Assembly (NCBI GenBank): GCA_032209605.1
Contig: JASFXZ010000038.1
Span: forward strand, 1,674,001 to 1,738,000
Direction: 5' to 3'
Source of the DNA: Mactromeris polynyma
Lineage: Eukaryota > Mollusca > Bivalvia > Venerida > Mactridae
Length of the DNA: 64,000 bases
In this document: piece by piece, positions 13,271 through 25,700 of the stretch
Position numbering within the stretch: the stretch's first letter is position 1
Layout: every line of letters begins with the position of its first letter
The notes under the pieces: model-generated
Told to the model about the DNA's origin: nothing
Seen by the model: only the letters and a program-made list of their open reading frames with translations
Databases searched by the model: none
Made by a program: the position numbers and the translations under genes

Positions 13271-13781
13271 GTTTAAATCAACCTCGGAAGTAACGTGGGA
13301 GGAAGTAGTTCCCAATGGCTACAGAAAGTGAATGCATGTAGTCTCTGTGGAGAATATGACAAAGATAGTCTAAATATCAGGAATACGAGGCAGAAAGACC
13401 GCATCACATGCCGATATTTAGGTATATTCGAAGTTTAGTTTCGAGCTGGACGGAAATTGCCGAGACGTTTCGATTGCCTTGTGCCAAGAGGAATAAAACC
13501 AAGTGCTAACCAATGCACTTATATAGTATACGCTTTGTGGAAGAGAGCACAAATGACATGGTTGTAAAGTTTCTGTTTGATGCAGTATGACTTCTGAAGA
13601 AAAGTTTCGCAATATAACTCAAATTGTTTGCGACGTGTTTTGTATTAGTTTTATACTTATTCATGCAAATCTAACATTATTTACTCGATATAAATAGAAG
13701 ATCTTATATGAGTGGTCAGTATTTATTGAATTTACTATCAAAAACGAAGCTCTGAGGAGTTTGATACATTCGATAAAACAG

Positions 13782-13885
13782 AACACGAATGTAGGATTCT
13801 ATTTATGACATAACAGCAGAAACGGCTTATTTTCACCAAAACATTACCTTAACCCCCTATTTGCAAGCATTGTATAATTTGGTAT
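13782..13885 (+). repeat. Dispersed repeat R2, copy 1
   Basis: Matches 48479-48600 in the same orientation with about one difference in ten. Shared blocks include AACACGAATGT, AACAGCAGAAAC and CAAAACATTACCTT. It is followed directly by the perfect hairpin at 13886. Confidence 0.7.
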
Positions 13886-13927
13886 TGTGTAAACAAAAGC
13901 TGAAGTTTTTCAGCTTTTGTTTACACA
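13886..13927. repeat. Perfect 19-bp inverted repeat (hairpin)
   Basis: The arm TGTGTAAACAAAAGCTGAA at 13886-13904 is followed after 4 nt (GTTT) by its exact reverse complement at 13909-13927. It lies at the edge of dispersed repeat R2 and may be the element's terminal palindrome. The related copy near 48600 keeps only part of the stem. Confidence 0.9.
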
Positions 13928-15119
13928 AATCGGAAATCGTCCCGGTCTAGTCTGAAATAGTTTCGGGCTATCGGCCAATAGAATTAAGTTAGTCCCAGGC
14001 TAGTCTAAATTTGGAGCCTATTTAATTCGGACAAATGACAAATTAACAGACCAATTAACAGATTTCGCTCATGCGTATCTTATCAGATGTTGAATCAGGC
14101 CCCATGTCGACAATTAGGCGTGAAGCAAGCATCGTCCCTCGCTTATTCGACCATAACGGTCGTATGTCACAGTATCCAATCGGAGCGCTCGGAACATTTT
14201 ATCCGGCTAATCAAATTTCGTGGAGTAAACGTACGTTCGAATACTACCGAAATACCGGAATACCGGTAAATTTTACATAGCAAAATCAACACGTAAAGGC
14301 TATACTAAACCTGTCAATTAATCCATTGTTGAAGTGTTGTATCATATGATATTGTCAAAATAACTGATTAAGGCAGCTAAATAATAGTGTACGAGTGTAT
14401 TAGTCGTAGTTGATTTTAATTTAATAGATCTAGTACCGCTTGTGCGTAATTTCGTAATTACGAACTTTATCCAATGTGACACGGTCCATGTCTTCTTTGA
14501 ATACGCGTAGTTACTTCGTGCATAAAATTCAAGAATTCTTATCACACATGCGAGATAATAAAAGGCAAAACACAGATTCACTCATTTACACACAGGAGCA
14601 AATGCGAAACAGGCGGACAGTAATAAATGTTGTTGTTTTCATAATGCAAGGATTTTACAGAGTGTGTTAATAAGGATTACATACGAAATTAAGTACGTGT
14701 TTACATACTCATACTTCGTACAAAATAAATACATATTTAACAATGTCAACATCATTTGAGCGCACCTACTTCACGCTTGTTTTGTTGCGACGTCGCACGC
14801 ACGCGATTTTACATGTACATGGGTATTATTACCACTCTACACCGTTTGTTATGTTATATATAACATAATTATTCATGACGTCATGGCTTGTTCCTTCGTG
14901 CTGGATTAATTACAGTATTTATGTTGTTATGTGCCTGATGATTGGTTGCTTTAAATGATTAGTTACTGCCTACTTAGTCAATTATGTATATATGTTGGAA
15001 ATCAATGACCATATAGCGTTTAAGTGTGACGTTAGCTAGCTGTTGAATCGATTTAAATCCCCAGTGTTTTTACTGACAGTTCCAAGGCTGTATTCGCTGT
15101 ATGCTTATTGTTTCTGTTT
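13928..15119. other. Non-coding, no gene recognised
   Basis: AT-rich. A short segment near 14824 (ATTACCACTCTACACCG) resembles one at 22406, suggesting another dispersed family, but its boundaries cannot be set by eye. Confidence 0.4.
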
Positions 15120-15480
15120 GTTGTTTGAATGCGTTTTATATTTTCCTTTCCCCTGTGCAATTATGTCACTTTATATAGTGTTCAGGTTATTTCCTGCCAA
15201 GTTTAGGCCTATTGCTGCCAACTGTCTTGACTTGTCCTGTGATATTTTCCGTCCATTAATACCTCCCTCCTTCACTGTCTACTTTGATTCTCCGAGTTAT
15301 TCCTTATGGTCTGCCAGGCCATTCCTTGTGCCTCTGTTCCATAACATGTGTAACCTTTAGCCTCCTTAAGTGCCTTGTGTTTTGTGGATTGTTGTTTTCC
15401 CGGAGGTCTGCGTGGAGAGGCACTGTCTTATGAATGTGGCGTTTCCTGTAGCTACGTATTCTCTCTCTTTTATAACATCA
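15120..15480 (+). repeat. Dispersed repeat R1, long copy
   Basis: About 350 bp that matches 41398-41735 in opposite orientation across its length, from TTTATATTTTCCTTTCCCCTG through GAATGTGGCGTTTCCTGTA to the CTCTCTCTTTT end. The open frame over it (15043-15360) has a partial counterpart in the other copy (41554-41742) only because the DNA is repeated. It shows no domain and should not be called a gene. Confidence 0.75.
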
Positions 15481-16466
15481 GCGTGTGACGTTATATTTGG
15501 CGCAAATGTTACATACATGCATTTATAATAGCCCTATATCATAACATATATAAGTTCCCGTTAAAATACATTGTAATCTCGCCGGTGCAACAACGTCTGC
15601 GAGATGTTGTGTCTGTGTAGGGCGGCTCTTGTTGAGACAGTGTTGCTCTGAATGGGTTAATTTGAAAATACGATTCTTACGACGGGAAAATGATCCTCTT
15701 GTTGAAGAGTGGTTGTTGGTCAAGAGAGTGACAAGTTATGGCTTGAAGGAGGCTGTTCTGTGCTCGTTATTACTTGGCGTGCCTTTAACCTCAGTATACT
15801 AACCGAGTGTCATGTAAATATTTGTCTTGTATAGAGCTACTACTTTACAAAGTGTTTCATATGTACACAGAACATCTCATCTATTTGATCTCTATAATGG
15901 AATTCCGGGTGTTTACATTTCAATTGAAGAGTTATTGGTCACAAATCAAATTTGCAATCCAAATGGCTATAAATAAAAAAAATTATGATCACTACAAAAG
16001 TCGCATTGACACGAATTGATTTATTCTGTTTAACAATACATTACGCGGTAACAAAAAATACAATGAACATTAACATATTGTTTCGACCATGTAAATTATT
16101 TATAAAACTTTTATAATAAAAGTGTGTTTAACAAATAACTTCCACGTGATGCGGACTAAGCACGTGATTTGAATAGCATTTGATATTTTAACACCAATAA
16201 AATTGTCCAGTCAACGGAAACGGTCGTTAATAAATAAGTTGAGTTACCGCACGAAGAAGGATCATTCTGATCTGTACAGTGTTTTATAATTGTTGAATAT
16301 TTTCACAAAGGGATATGGTCAACTCTTACATAACAAAACATTAAATTAGGCCTGTGATTTTTCAGCATTGTCAAAATGTGTGGATGATTAAGAAATAGGG
16401 TAATTTTAAAATTTATAAACACGTAAATTGTTACCTGTTGGACTAAAATAACAAATATACATAACA
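15481..16466. other. 5' flank of the SRCR gene, no promoter motif assigned
   Basis: Sequence upstream of the first coding exon. AT-rich, with no convincing TATA/initiator pair. A fragment at about 15689-15728 carries the TTGTTGAAGAG...TTGTTGGTCAAGAGAG motif of another dispersed family. Confidence 0.4.
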
Positions 16467-16784
16467 ATGAAAACTCTGCGTTACTCGGATTATATTTTAT
16501 TACTAACACTGACATTTTCGCTCGGAAAAATTCACAGCCAGTGCATGAACTTCTCCACATATGTGTGGGAAAATATCGGCGTTGCAGAGTCACAACTTTG
16601 GATGGCCGAGGCCCCAAATCTTGAGCAGTGTTTGAAAATGTGTGTTCGGCGTTCGGCTTGTAACTCGATGAATTACAACTTGCGGACGACGCTTTGTGAA
16701 CTTAACGACGGAACCGTAAATTCTGCTCGAAATAAATCTGACCAGTCTCTGGTTTACGCAGAATTCAACTGGTTGCCAGCTGAG
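16467..16784 (+). CDS. Exon 1: signal peptide and PAN/apple domain
   Basis: Starts at ATG 16467. Residues 9-19 (YILLLTLTFSL) form a hydrophobic core, with likely cleavage near residue 25. The PAN/apple signature follows: Cys at 26, 55, 59, 65 and 77, with LEQCLKMC, SACNSMNYN and CELND, then an aromatic stretch to PAE. The exon ends in frame (phase 0) at CCAGCTGAG before GTAAAC. The frame runs on into the intron to a stop at 16974, but that part is low-complexity and not domain-like. Confidence 0.85.
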
Positions 16785-19700
16785 GTAAACTTTCTGTTTG
16801 TTATATCAATATATATTCATTTACAAAAAGCATATGATCCAAAATATGATGTCCAGGAATTTTGGTTACATCTTGAAAATCTTGGTGACCAAGTTTTTTA
16901 TGTTCCTTATGTTAAATGCCTCCGTACAAAATTGGTAGTTACATATTATTATCATAAAATGTATTTGTTTCAATGAAGGCAAGGTAAAAAAAACTACAAA
17001 TAAAACCAGATCTGGAATGGAAAAGCGTTTTTAAAAAAATGAAGATATAACAAGGACACGAAAAGTTTACTTTAAGTTTTCAAAGTCAAACAGGTTTTTT
17101 ACTAACTTAATTCTGTTTGAGTTTTAAAGAGAAATTTCATGCTAAAACCTGTTCTGGTATTTGAATTATTAGCGTAACATGTTCTGCCACCAGAATAATG
17201 CACAACGTGTACAGGGAACGTGTTTTTTAGAGATTTAACACATAGTCCTGGACAGCATATTTTGAATCATATGTTTCTTGAATTCCGCTTGAGATAATGT
17301 TCTTTGCTTGATTAATTTCTAGATAATTATTTTGCGGAAATGTTAAAAAGTCAGATTTTTTGCTAAGAGAGTTGTAAATTTTGACAATGAGAGCAGTTCA
17401 TGAATGTTAAATCATTAGTTCATGATTCGAAAACAACACTCGTTATATTGCTGATGTTTTAAAGACTGCAGTAAATAATCGTTTAAAATTTAGCATACTC
17501 ATAGAACAATATAGGCTGAATAAAATGTAGATATTTCAACGAAATCAAAATATGCTATCATATAGACTGAGTTATGAAACTTTCTAAAACAACTGTTCGA
17601 ACATATTTAAGTTTAGAGTGCGACCTCACCACATCAACACCCTTTGGAAATAGCCAATATTCGGCTGTTGTTTAGAGGTTGTTGCTCCGGAGAGTTTACA
17701 TGGCAATAAATGGTTATGGAAAATGATTATGTTGTTGAAGAGAGGTTGTTGCTCATGAGAGGGCTGCTCTGGAGATGTTGCCCTGTATATCGACACCTGC
17801 ACCCAAACTATTTAATAGTATTTAATCAGAAGAGCCTTAGCCACAGGACAACGGTAAACTAAAATTATCTTGTTCCAGATTGATCCAAGCTGCTTTCCAC
17901 GACCTTGTGGTATGGACGAAGTGTGTATACCGAAACTCAGCGAGTCAAGCTGTTCCTTCTATTGTATGCCAGCTGGACGTGAGTACATGTTTATAATCAT
18001 TTCTGTAATGAGCGAACTGTAAAATTTCTCTAATCTCCAATTCGCCGTCCTCTTCTAGGTATAGTACAGACACATGGCCCTGTGTTCACAGAGGAATAAC
18101 TGATCTGGATCAAGTTGATCCTGAAATATGTTTTCATTTTCATAAAGCAACGAAATACTTTACACAAGTGCAAAAATACTTGAAATGCGCCATATTAACC
18201 TGATGAACACATTTAGAATTTACCTTTTTGGTGAAAAATCAATAATATATATGGTTAATACCAAAACTGGTCTAGATCAAATCAGGATCAATGTTCAAGA
18301 AATTGGCCTTAACTCATTGATTGCCATATTTTTCTAAATAAAGACGGAATCTCAAAATGAAATCTTAAGAATAGTGCAAAACGTTCATATATGTCACACA
18401 ATGTTAAAAGATTTAGCTTTGCAAAGCAATTTTTTCAAAGTTTGAAATAAACTACATCTGATCTTGATCCTGATCCTGAAAACTAAGTCTTTGTGAACCT
18501 GTGAACTGCTTGTGTACTGTTACTGTCGCGTGTGAGCGGACACTTGATAAGTATGCATACTGCGTGTATTGAAAATCACTCTTCGTTCTTAGCCCGATAT
18601 AATTTACGGAATTGAACGAATGTTCACGAGTCAGTTCTAGGTATGGTAAATAGTATCTGTATTGTCAACGTTTGTTCAACAACGTCGCGGTCTCACTTTG
18701 TATGTTTTGGCCGCATTAAACCTACCGAGAGGTGACAAATGGCATGAAATCACATATTTGACATTATATAACATTGAGTCGGTAATTACTTGGTACGTTA
18801 TACATGATCAGATTTCCCCCAAAATCCTGTACACATGTTTGATGAACTACATTCGCCGATTGTTGTAATTCGTGCTAACAAGAATTGAAGTATCTATCAA
18901 TCAAAAAAGAAGTATCAAACATTTGACTATATATTTTAGTGGAGTTCGAACACGAAGGAAATATCATTGGGACTTTTTTATTACATAAAATTAGCATTTT
19001 GGTGCCAACAAATACTAGGCGCAATTTATGAGCACTAATTCAAAAAGTGTCATTGTAAAGTCATGGCGTCAACTGTATATAGTTTGTTTCACCATTCCAT
19101 GACCTATGTCAATGAATCGATACCGATGTTTGTAGTTTCTGTTCATTCAATGCAAAGTAATATACCAGCAGAGGTACAGTGTACATTCATCATGGTCATG
19201 GGAAACGGACATTTACAGTAGATTGTATAATAAAGCATTTATTAGTCAAAGTATTCTGGTCTTTATTTTTTATAACACCTTTATGTAGTCAAGACCAAAC
19301 AAGTAATATTTCTATAATATGTTCGCGTTACTTCCGGTTGCGCGGTATTTTTATTTTGAAAATAACACTTACACTGCACAATAAAAATATATGGAAAAGA
19401 AATGATACTGTCTGCATTCTGAAAACGATTTGAGAGTGTAAACCGCGAGTACCGCGAAAATACAAGCAAACAGTATAAATCGTAATTTTGGAAAACAAAC
19501 AAAATCTATAAGCAACTTAATTTTGAACCATTTTGCTATTCGTCACTATTCGCTTTTAATAGTGACCAATTCATTGTAGAAAAATGATTTTATTTGCGAT
19601 TCATTTATTTAATGTACAGTATAATATTGAATGTTAACTAAATGGGGCTAATGACAGGTATAACCCTGGATCGAGCTTACGTAACAGGACCGTCCACAGG

Positions 19701-22700
19701 CCGGGTACTCTGATAACTTTCTAATATTCAGGAAACCTCACTTAAAGTCCACATCGAAATACTTTAATTTTGTAATTTTCTTCCACAATGTGAACTCGAT
19801 AATCGAATCACATTAAGACCGACCTTCATCAAACCAGCGGTGGTCTTATCATCGAGATTTCACTGTACATTAATGCTAGTTAGTTATAATGCATTAGGAT
19901 GATGTGTATGTTATCACAGGTACGGTATGCCCTTTTCCTAAAGCCGGTACAAGCAGTGGAAGATACGTAGGGGATGTCAATGAATTGCATTGTGGGAAAG
20001 GTTATATTGGAAATGATTCTGCCACATGTCTTCCTAACGGAGAATGGAGTAAGAAAATAAGAACAAAGTGTGATCGTAAGTATTAATCAAAATGTATGTA
20101 AATAGTTGAAAGTAATACATTTTACAGTGGAAAAAATTGGTTAGAAGTGGGTAAACTGTTTATTGTGACGCTTAACAAGTAAAATAATCAAACAGACAAG
20201 GCTTTGAGGCGAAGCTATTTGAACAACAGTTATATAATATTTGTATAGAATATAAACATGTATGCATTTACTGGTATGACTAGATCTGTTCAACACTTGC
20301 ACACATTATACAAGTACTTGTATAATTATATACTCAATTTTAGAAAATATTTCTATTTACAGTAAATCGACTCAATTCTAGAACACCCTGTAAAATCTCA
20401 TACTAATAGACTTGTAGGCTACTCAATTCTAGACCACCCTGTAAAATCTCATACTAATAGACGTGTAGGCTACTCAATTCTAGAACACCCTGTAAAATTT
20501 CATACTAATAGACTTGTAGGCTACTCAACTCTAGAACACCCTGTAAAATTTCATACTAATAGACTTGTAGGCTACTCAATTCTAGAACTCAGTGTATATT
20601 ACCATACTAGTGAAGCCACTCTATTCTAAAACAGAATGTCTATTCACACACTAGTAGACCTAAACAAGTCTAAAACAGGGTGTCTATTCATATAGTATAT
20701 ATCTACTCAATACTGTAACAGAATGTATATTCATATATTATATATCTACTCAATTCTATAACAGAATGTAGAGAAGAAAGTACGACTGCAATTCAAGAGT
20801 TAACTTTTTTTATATCAAAGTTCAGAATTTAAAACAAAACATACGTCGGTTGCAAATCTGCAGAAAAATTATCTTTCCAAATAACAAAATAAAAGTAGAC
20901 ATTTTAAGCGGAATGCGACGAGTATCTAAAATACAATGTTTTATCTCGTTCTTGTAATGGGTAGATGATGACCACTTTTTACTATTTAGTTATTTCAAAT
21001 ACTCGGTCAGAGATTTCATAACTTTCACTGAAGTTTTGAACACTAAAATATCAATATTGATTACGTTGAGTTCAGTGTACATAGAGTCACATCTGAGTTC
21101 TGTTAGGTAGTGAAATGATAATTATTATGTAAATTCGTATACTCAGAACATGGCTCGACCTTACAGTTTAATACATAAAACATGTGTCATCAATAGACTG
21201 TATTTAAAAAAAAAGAATGAACATAATTCATAGAAAATAGTTGAAAATTCAGTTGTCTCTTGTTTCCACGTTTGACGCACGCATAACTAATAGGGGGTTA
21301 ATGTGCTTTAACATAATAGTAATTGACAAAGCAGTTGATAATGACTATTTCTAAATGTATCACGTAAATAATTAATAATCACATTGTTTACTACATTGTC
21401 CACTTTCATGAATACATTTATGTTACCATGTGCACATAATCCAAACATTCTGGTATAGCGATACAGTGCAATCTGTCTAGAGCAACACCATGTGGAGTGT
21501 TGCAAATTTCGACTGTTGTTGAGAGGTTGTTGCCCAAGAGAGGTTAAAACAGTAGCAACGTGGTTCCAAGTTCAAAGTTTATTGCGCAAAAAAGGCCTCC
21601 GGTCCATACACATATTACAGGTTATATATACATACATTTTTAAACATTTAAATGTGTGCTGTAGGTGTCAATGACATCAAACAAACCAATTTCTACATGG
21701 CATAATACATGATATACTTTACAGGTTATCAACAAAACATGTATCATTTCAGTCGTATAATGCAAGGTATTGCTCTCGTTCTTGGATACGGTCATTGAAG
21801 AGTGACCTTTGCTCGAGAAAGGGCCGATCAGGAGAATTTGTGCGGTGCATTAAATTTTGAATAAACGATTGGTGGTTAGATGTTCTCCGAATGTCGATGC
21901 AACTGCATAAGTTATATCGATACACTCTCTTCGTTCATACAGTAGCTTGAACACTGAGTCGTTTGTCTTTCAGTGACACATGTAACTTTACTGTACATGT
22001 ATATGATTTGCGAATTACTATGATTTGCCTTTCATAGTTGATGATTTTAGAAAGTCTTAGATATATTTATATTACTGAGTGTGTTCATCCAATACAGCAA
22101 TACTCGGCTACAGATGCTATGACGATGAGACATGTTCCCTCATTCATGGTATATGTTCAAAAAAGAAATGTAAATGTGAACCATACAAGACATACGATCC
22201 AGATATCAACGAATGTGTGCTAGGTAAGAATAACATTTATTTGGAAACGATGGCTGTTACATTGTCTCTAGCCTAGGCAACTCTACCGTTTGTTTTATTA
22301 TGACCCACCGTCATTAAGATTCATCCAAAGTTTTTGAGTATTTGCTTTGTTGTGACGTTAGGCACGTGAGTTGTTACTTCATTAGTGAATTATCAAAAAT
22401 AATACATAGGTGTTATTACCACTATACACCGTGATCATTTTGACTTATGTCTCCTCATCATTTAAATTATGAGATCTGAGATTAAGCTCCATGGCTTCTA
22501 TACATGGCCAATTATTGGACCATATTTTATGGACCATTCTTTACCTTGATAACCAGACACCTCAAAGCGGACACCGAATTTCTTCAGAACCAATGGGGCT
22601 CTTATTATTGAGATTTCCCTGTATTTTATATGTCCAGATTGTGGAGAACCGCTCCTTGTGCAAAACGCAATTACAACAGGGAACTCCTCTGTGATGTCAT

Positions 22701-25700
22701 ATGAGTGTACCGAAGGATTCTTTCCAACTACCGTGTCTGTGAATACAATAGTATGTACGGAGAGTGGGTGGGAACCCACTAACAAGTTTGAATGTTACAG
22801 TAAGTTCTAATACATTCGGACATCGTTGATTCGAATTCATCGGGTCCGAAATTTTAGTTAGAATAATACATGCTATCCAAGAGCCCTTTTCAATTCGACG
22901 TGCCAAAGAAGATACATCGGGACCTGATATTTATTTCGGATGATACCAAGTATTCGGATAGAAGTACTGGACTGTCTACCAGGAACTCCAGGTTCGATAT
23001 CCGAGCGAGACAGGTCATGTCCTTCTGTGACATTTGGCTACCGTCATGTGTCCCCCACCTCTGATTCATGTGGAGAAGTTGTCAGCTGCTTGCGGAAGGG
23101 CAAGTTAGTACTGGAAGGTAAATGAGTCCTGGAAAATTCGTTAGGTCAACTGACCCGTCATGTTTACCTGAACAAAACGTGGATAAATTGGCGAAAACCT
23201 GATGAAAATAAGCTTTGTTGCTCATGTTACTTGTTGATCATATGCGACGTTAAATAAAGCTTATCTTTAATTTTATTAAATTAGACGTTCCTGAGAAAAA
23301 CCCATCGGGACCAGATATCTATTACGGTTGATACCAAGTACAATGTTTTTCATTACATTAACACAAATTTATGAACTCATTTCTACTAAAGACTGATGAT
23401 GACATTCATACTATTATTTCTCTCTTTTAAGAAAGTAGTGATTTCAAGATTTCCACTTTACGAATTCATAAACTCACGATTTCATATTAATGAATTCACG
23501 ATTTCAACTGCGTGAATTCGTTATATTAAATTCGGTAAGTCGAATTCGGGAATTTGTGAAGAGAAAATCTGTAGGCGAAAAATGATGGAACTGTGAATGT
23601 CAACAGTGGTCTTCCGTACATTTCTTCTATTTCGGATACTCTTCGAATATTTTCCGAAATACCGTTTAAGAGACTTGAAGAATAATTGTCAGAAGTCTGA
23701 GTCTTAAACTTCAGAAAAGTGTTCTGTCACATTCAGTTTGTTATCAACATTGTCGATATTCATGTACGATTTAATTGAGCGCACAGTAGAATCAACACTA
23801 CATGATTTATAAGACTCATATTCATGGACCAGATTTCATTGGTTCCCAGTTTATTTACTTTATTATCAGTTACCACCTTATAACTGAGACCCGGCGACCT
23901 TCTCCAGAATCAAGACTGGTCTTATTCAAGCATCGCTGTATATATAAAACTATACAATGACTTTTAAATGCAGGGTGCGACCCTCCTCCGGAAGTTGGCG
24001 GCGCCATCTTGTCCGGTAAAGAAGACGAGGTGGTCCGACATTATGTCTGCAAGACGGATTTAATACCTAGACCGGGAACCACTAATGGAACTATAATGTG
24101 TATAGACGGAACATGGAAACCTGAAGGTTTTGCGTGTTATGGTAAGGTTAATAACAATAAATGTCTAATGGCATAAATGTAGTATCTCAAGAGCGGCCCT
24201 CTTTTAACGACAACTTCTCTTCAACAATGTCATCCATTTTCCCATTGTAAATTGTACAAATGTATTTTCATGCCTCTAATGACCAACGATCTTTTTAAAC
24301 AACAATATCAATTTTATCGTAGTAAAATGTACCACCAAGTTAACCTCCCTAGAGCAACAACCTCGGAACAAGAGCCGGCTCCTCCCACAGGGTGTTGACC
24401 TGGAGGGGTTGCTCTGTAATTGGTCATGTACACATTTGTTTCAGAGATTCAAGCAAAGCAATGGCTTAATATTTACATGCAGTTAAACCCCACTTAGAAA
24501 TCATCTCAATAATAAGAACACTACACAATTAAGAACACCATTTTCAAGTCAATGTTCACTGTTGCTCTTTATTCAACCTCAATATTAAGACCTCCACAAT
24601 AACAAGATCAGTTTTCAAGGGACCATAGTCTTATTATTTAGGTTTTACTGTACATAGTGTAATTTCTATTGAATACATTGTCCTATTGTATAACTATGGA
24701 AACATGGGTTGGTAAATTCAAAAGTGTCCGATAATGGTATCGCATATTTGCCCTTTAGGCGATGAATTGCAGTAGCGAAATCAGCTTACACAGAGTATAT
24801 GTCTGCAGTCACTGCCGTGGCAATTATAATCAACATAGAAACTTTTTTTGCCATTCACTCTCTTTCCAGAGTTATAATTCAGTTAATTTTACACCATTAG
24901 ACAGTACATGTAATCATACAGTTGGACTTCGTTTATTTGACAACCTTCTATCCAAATATTTGGTATCGTCTGAAATAAATATTAGGTCCCGAATTGTAAT
25001 CACGGGTATGTACAAAACCATATTGATTCGAAATAAAATTTAGGACCAGATGAATTCGAATGAAAGAAGTCCGACTGTATTTCATATCAATAAATAGTTT
25101 ATCTCGATAACCAGACCACCTCCCTGCTAAGACATACTGGCCTATACTCAGAACCGAGGATGGTCTTGTTACAGAGGTTTCACTGTAGTGTTTTGTTATT
25201 TACTCCGCAGGTATTCGCCTTTTTCCACTCAATCAAGAAAAAGGTGCACCCATGTTTAATCATATTGGATACCTTGAGATGTTTATCAATGGTCAGTGGT
25301 CATATATCGATGAACAAAAGTGGACATGGGAGGCGACCAAGGTGGCATGTCGGGAAATAAACAGCAGTTTAATGTAATCGTTGTTATCACAGTTACCATC
25401 ATCATCGTCGTCATCGTCGTTGTTGTTGTTGTTGTTGTCGTCAGATTATCTTCAGCGTAACCGCGTTCGTCAACACCACCACTCATTCATCTTTATCTTT
25501 AAAGAACATCTCTATTGAAGTTTCATTTACTAGTCCGAGATGTACTGTTTGACGAGTATCAGTGCCATTAACGGTACTATTTGCTTGTTAACACAATCAT
25601 CGGTGTTACATTTGATTTCCTTTACTTCTTGTACAGTTGACATTGTTTATATTTACATTGCATCTGCGCATTGATCATAATTAAATACTAGTAATCGTGT

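Noticed and set aside
15043..15360. 105-codon open frame as a small membrane protein
   Set aside because: It overlaps dispersed repeat R1, whose other copy has a broken version of the frame.
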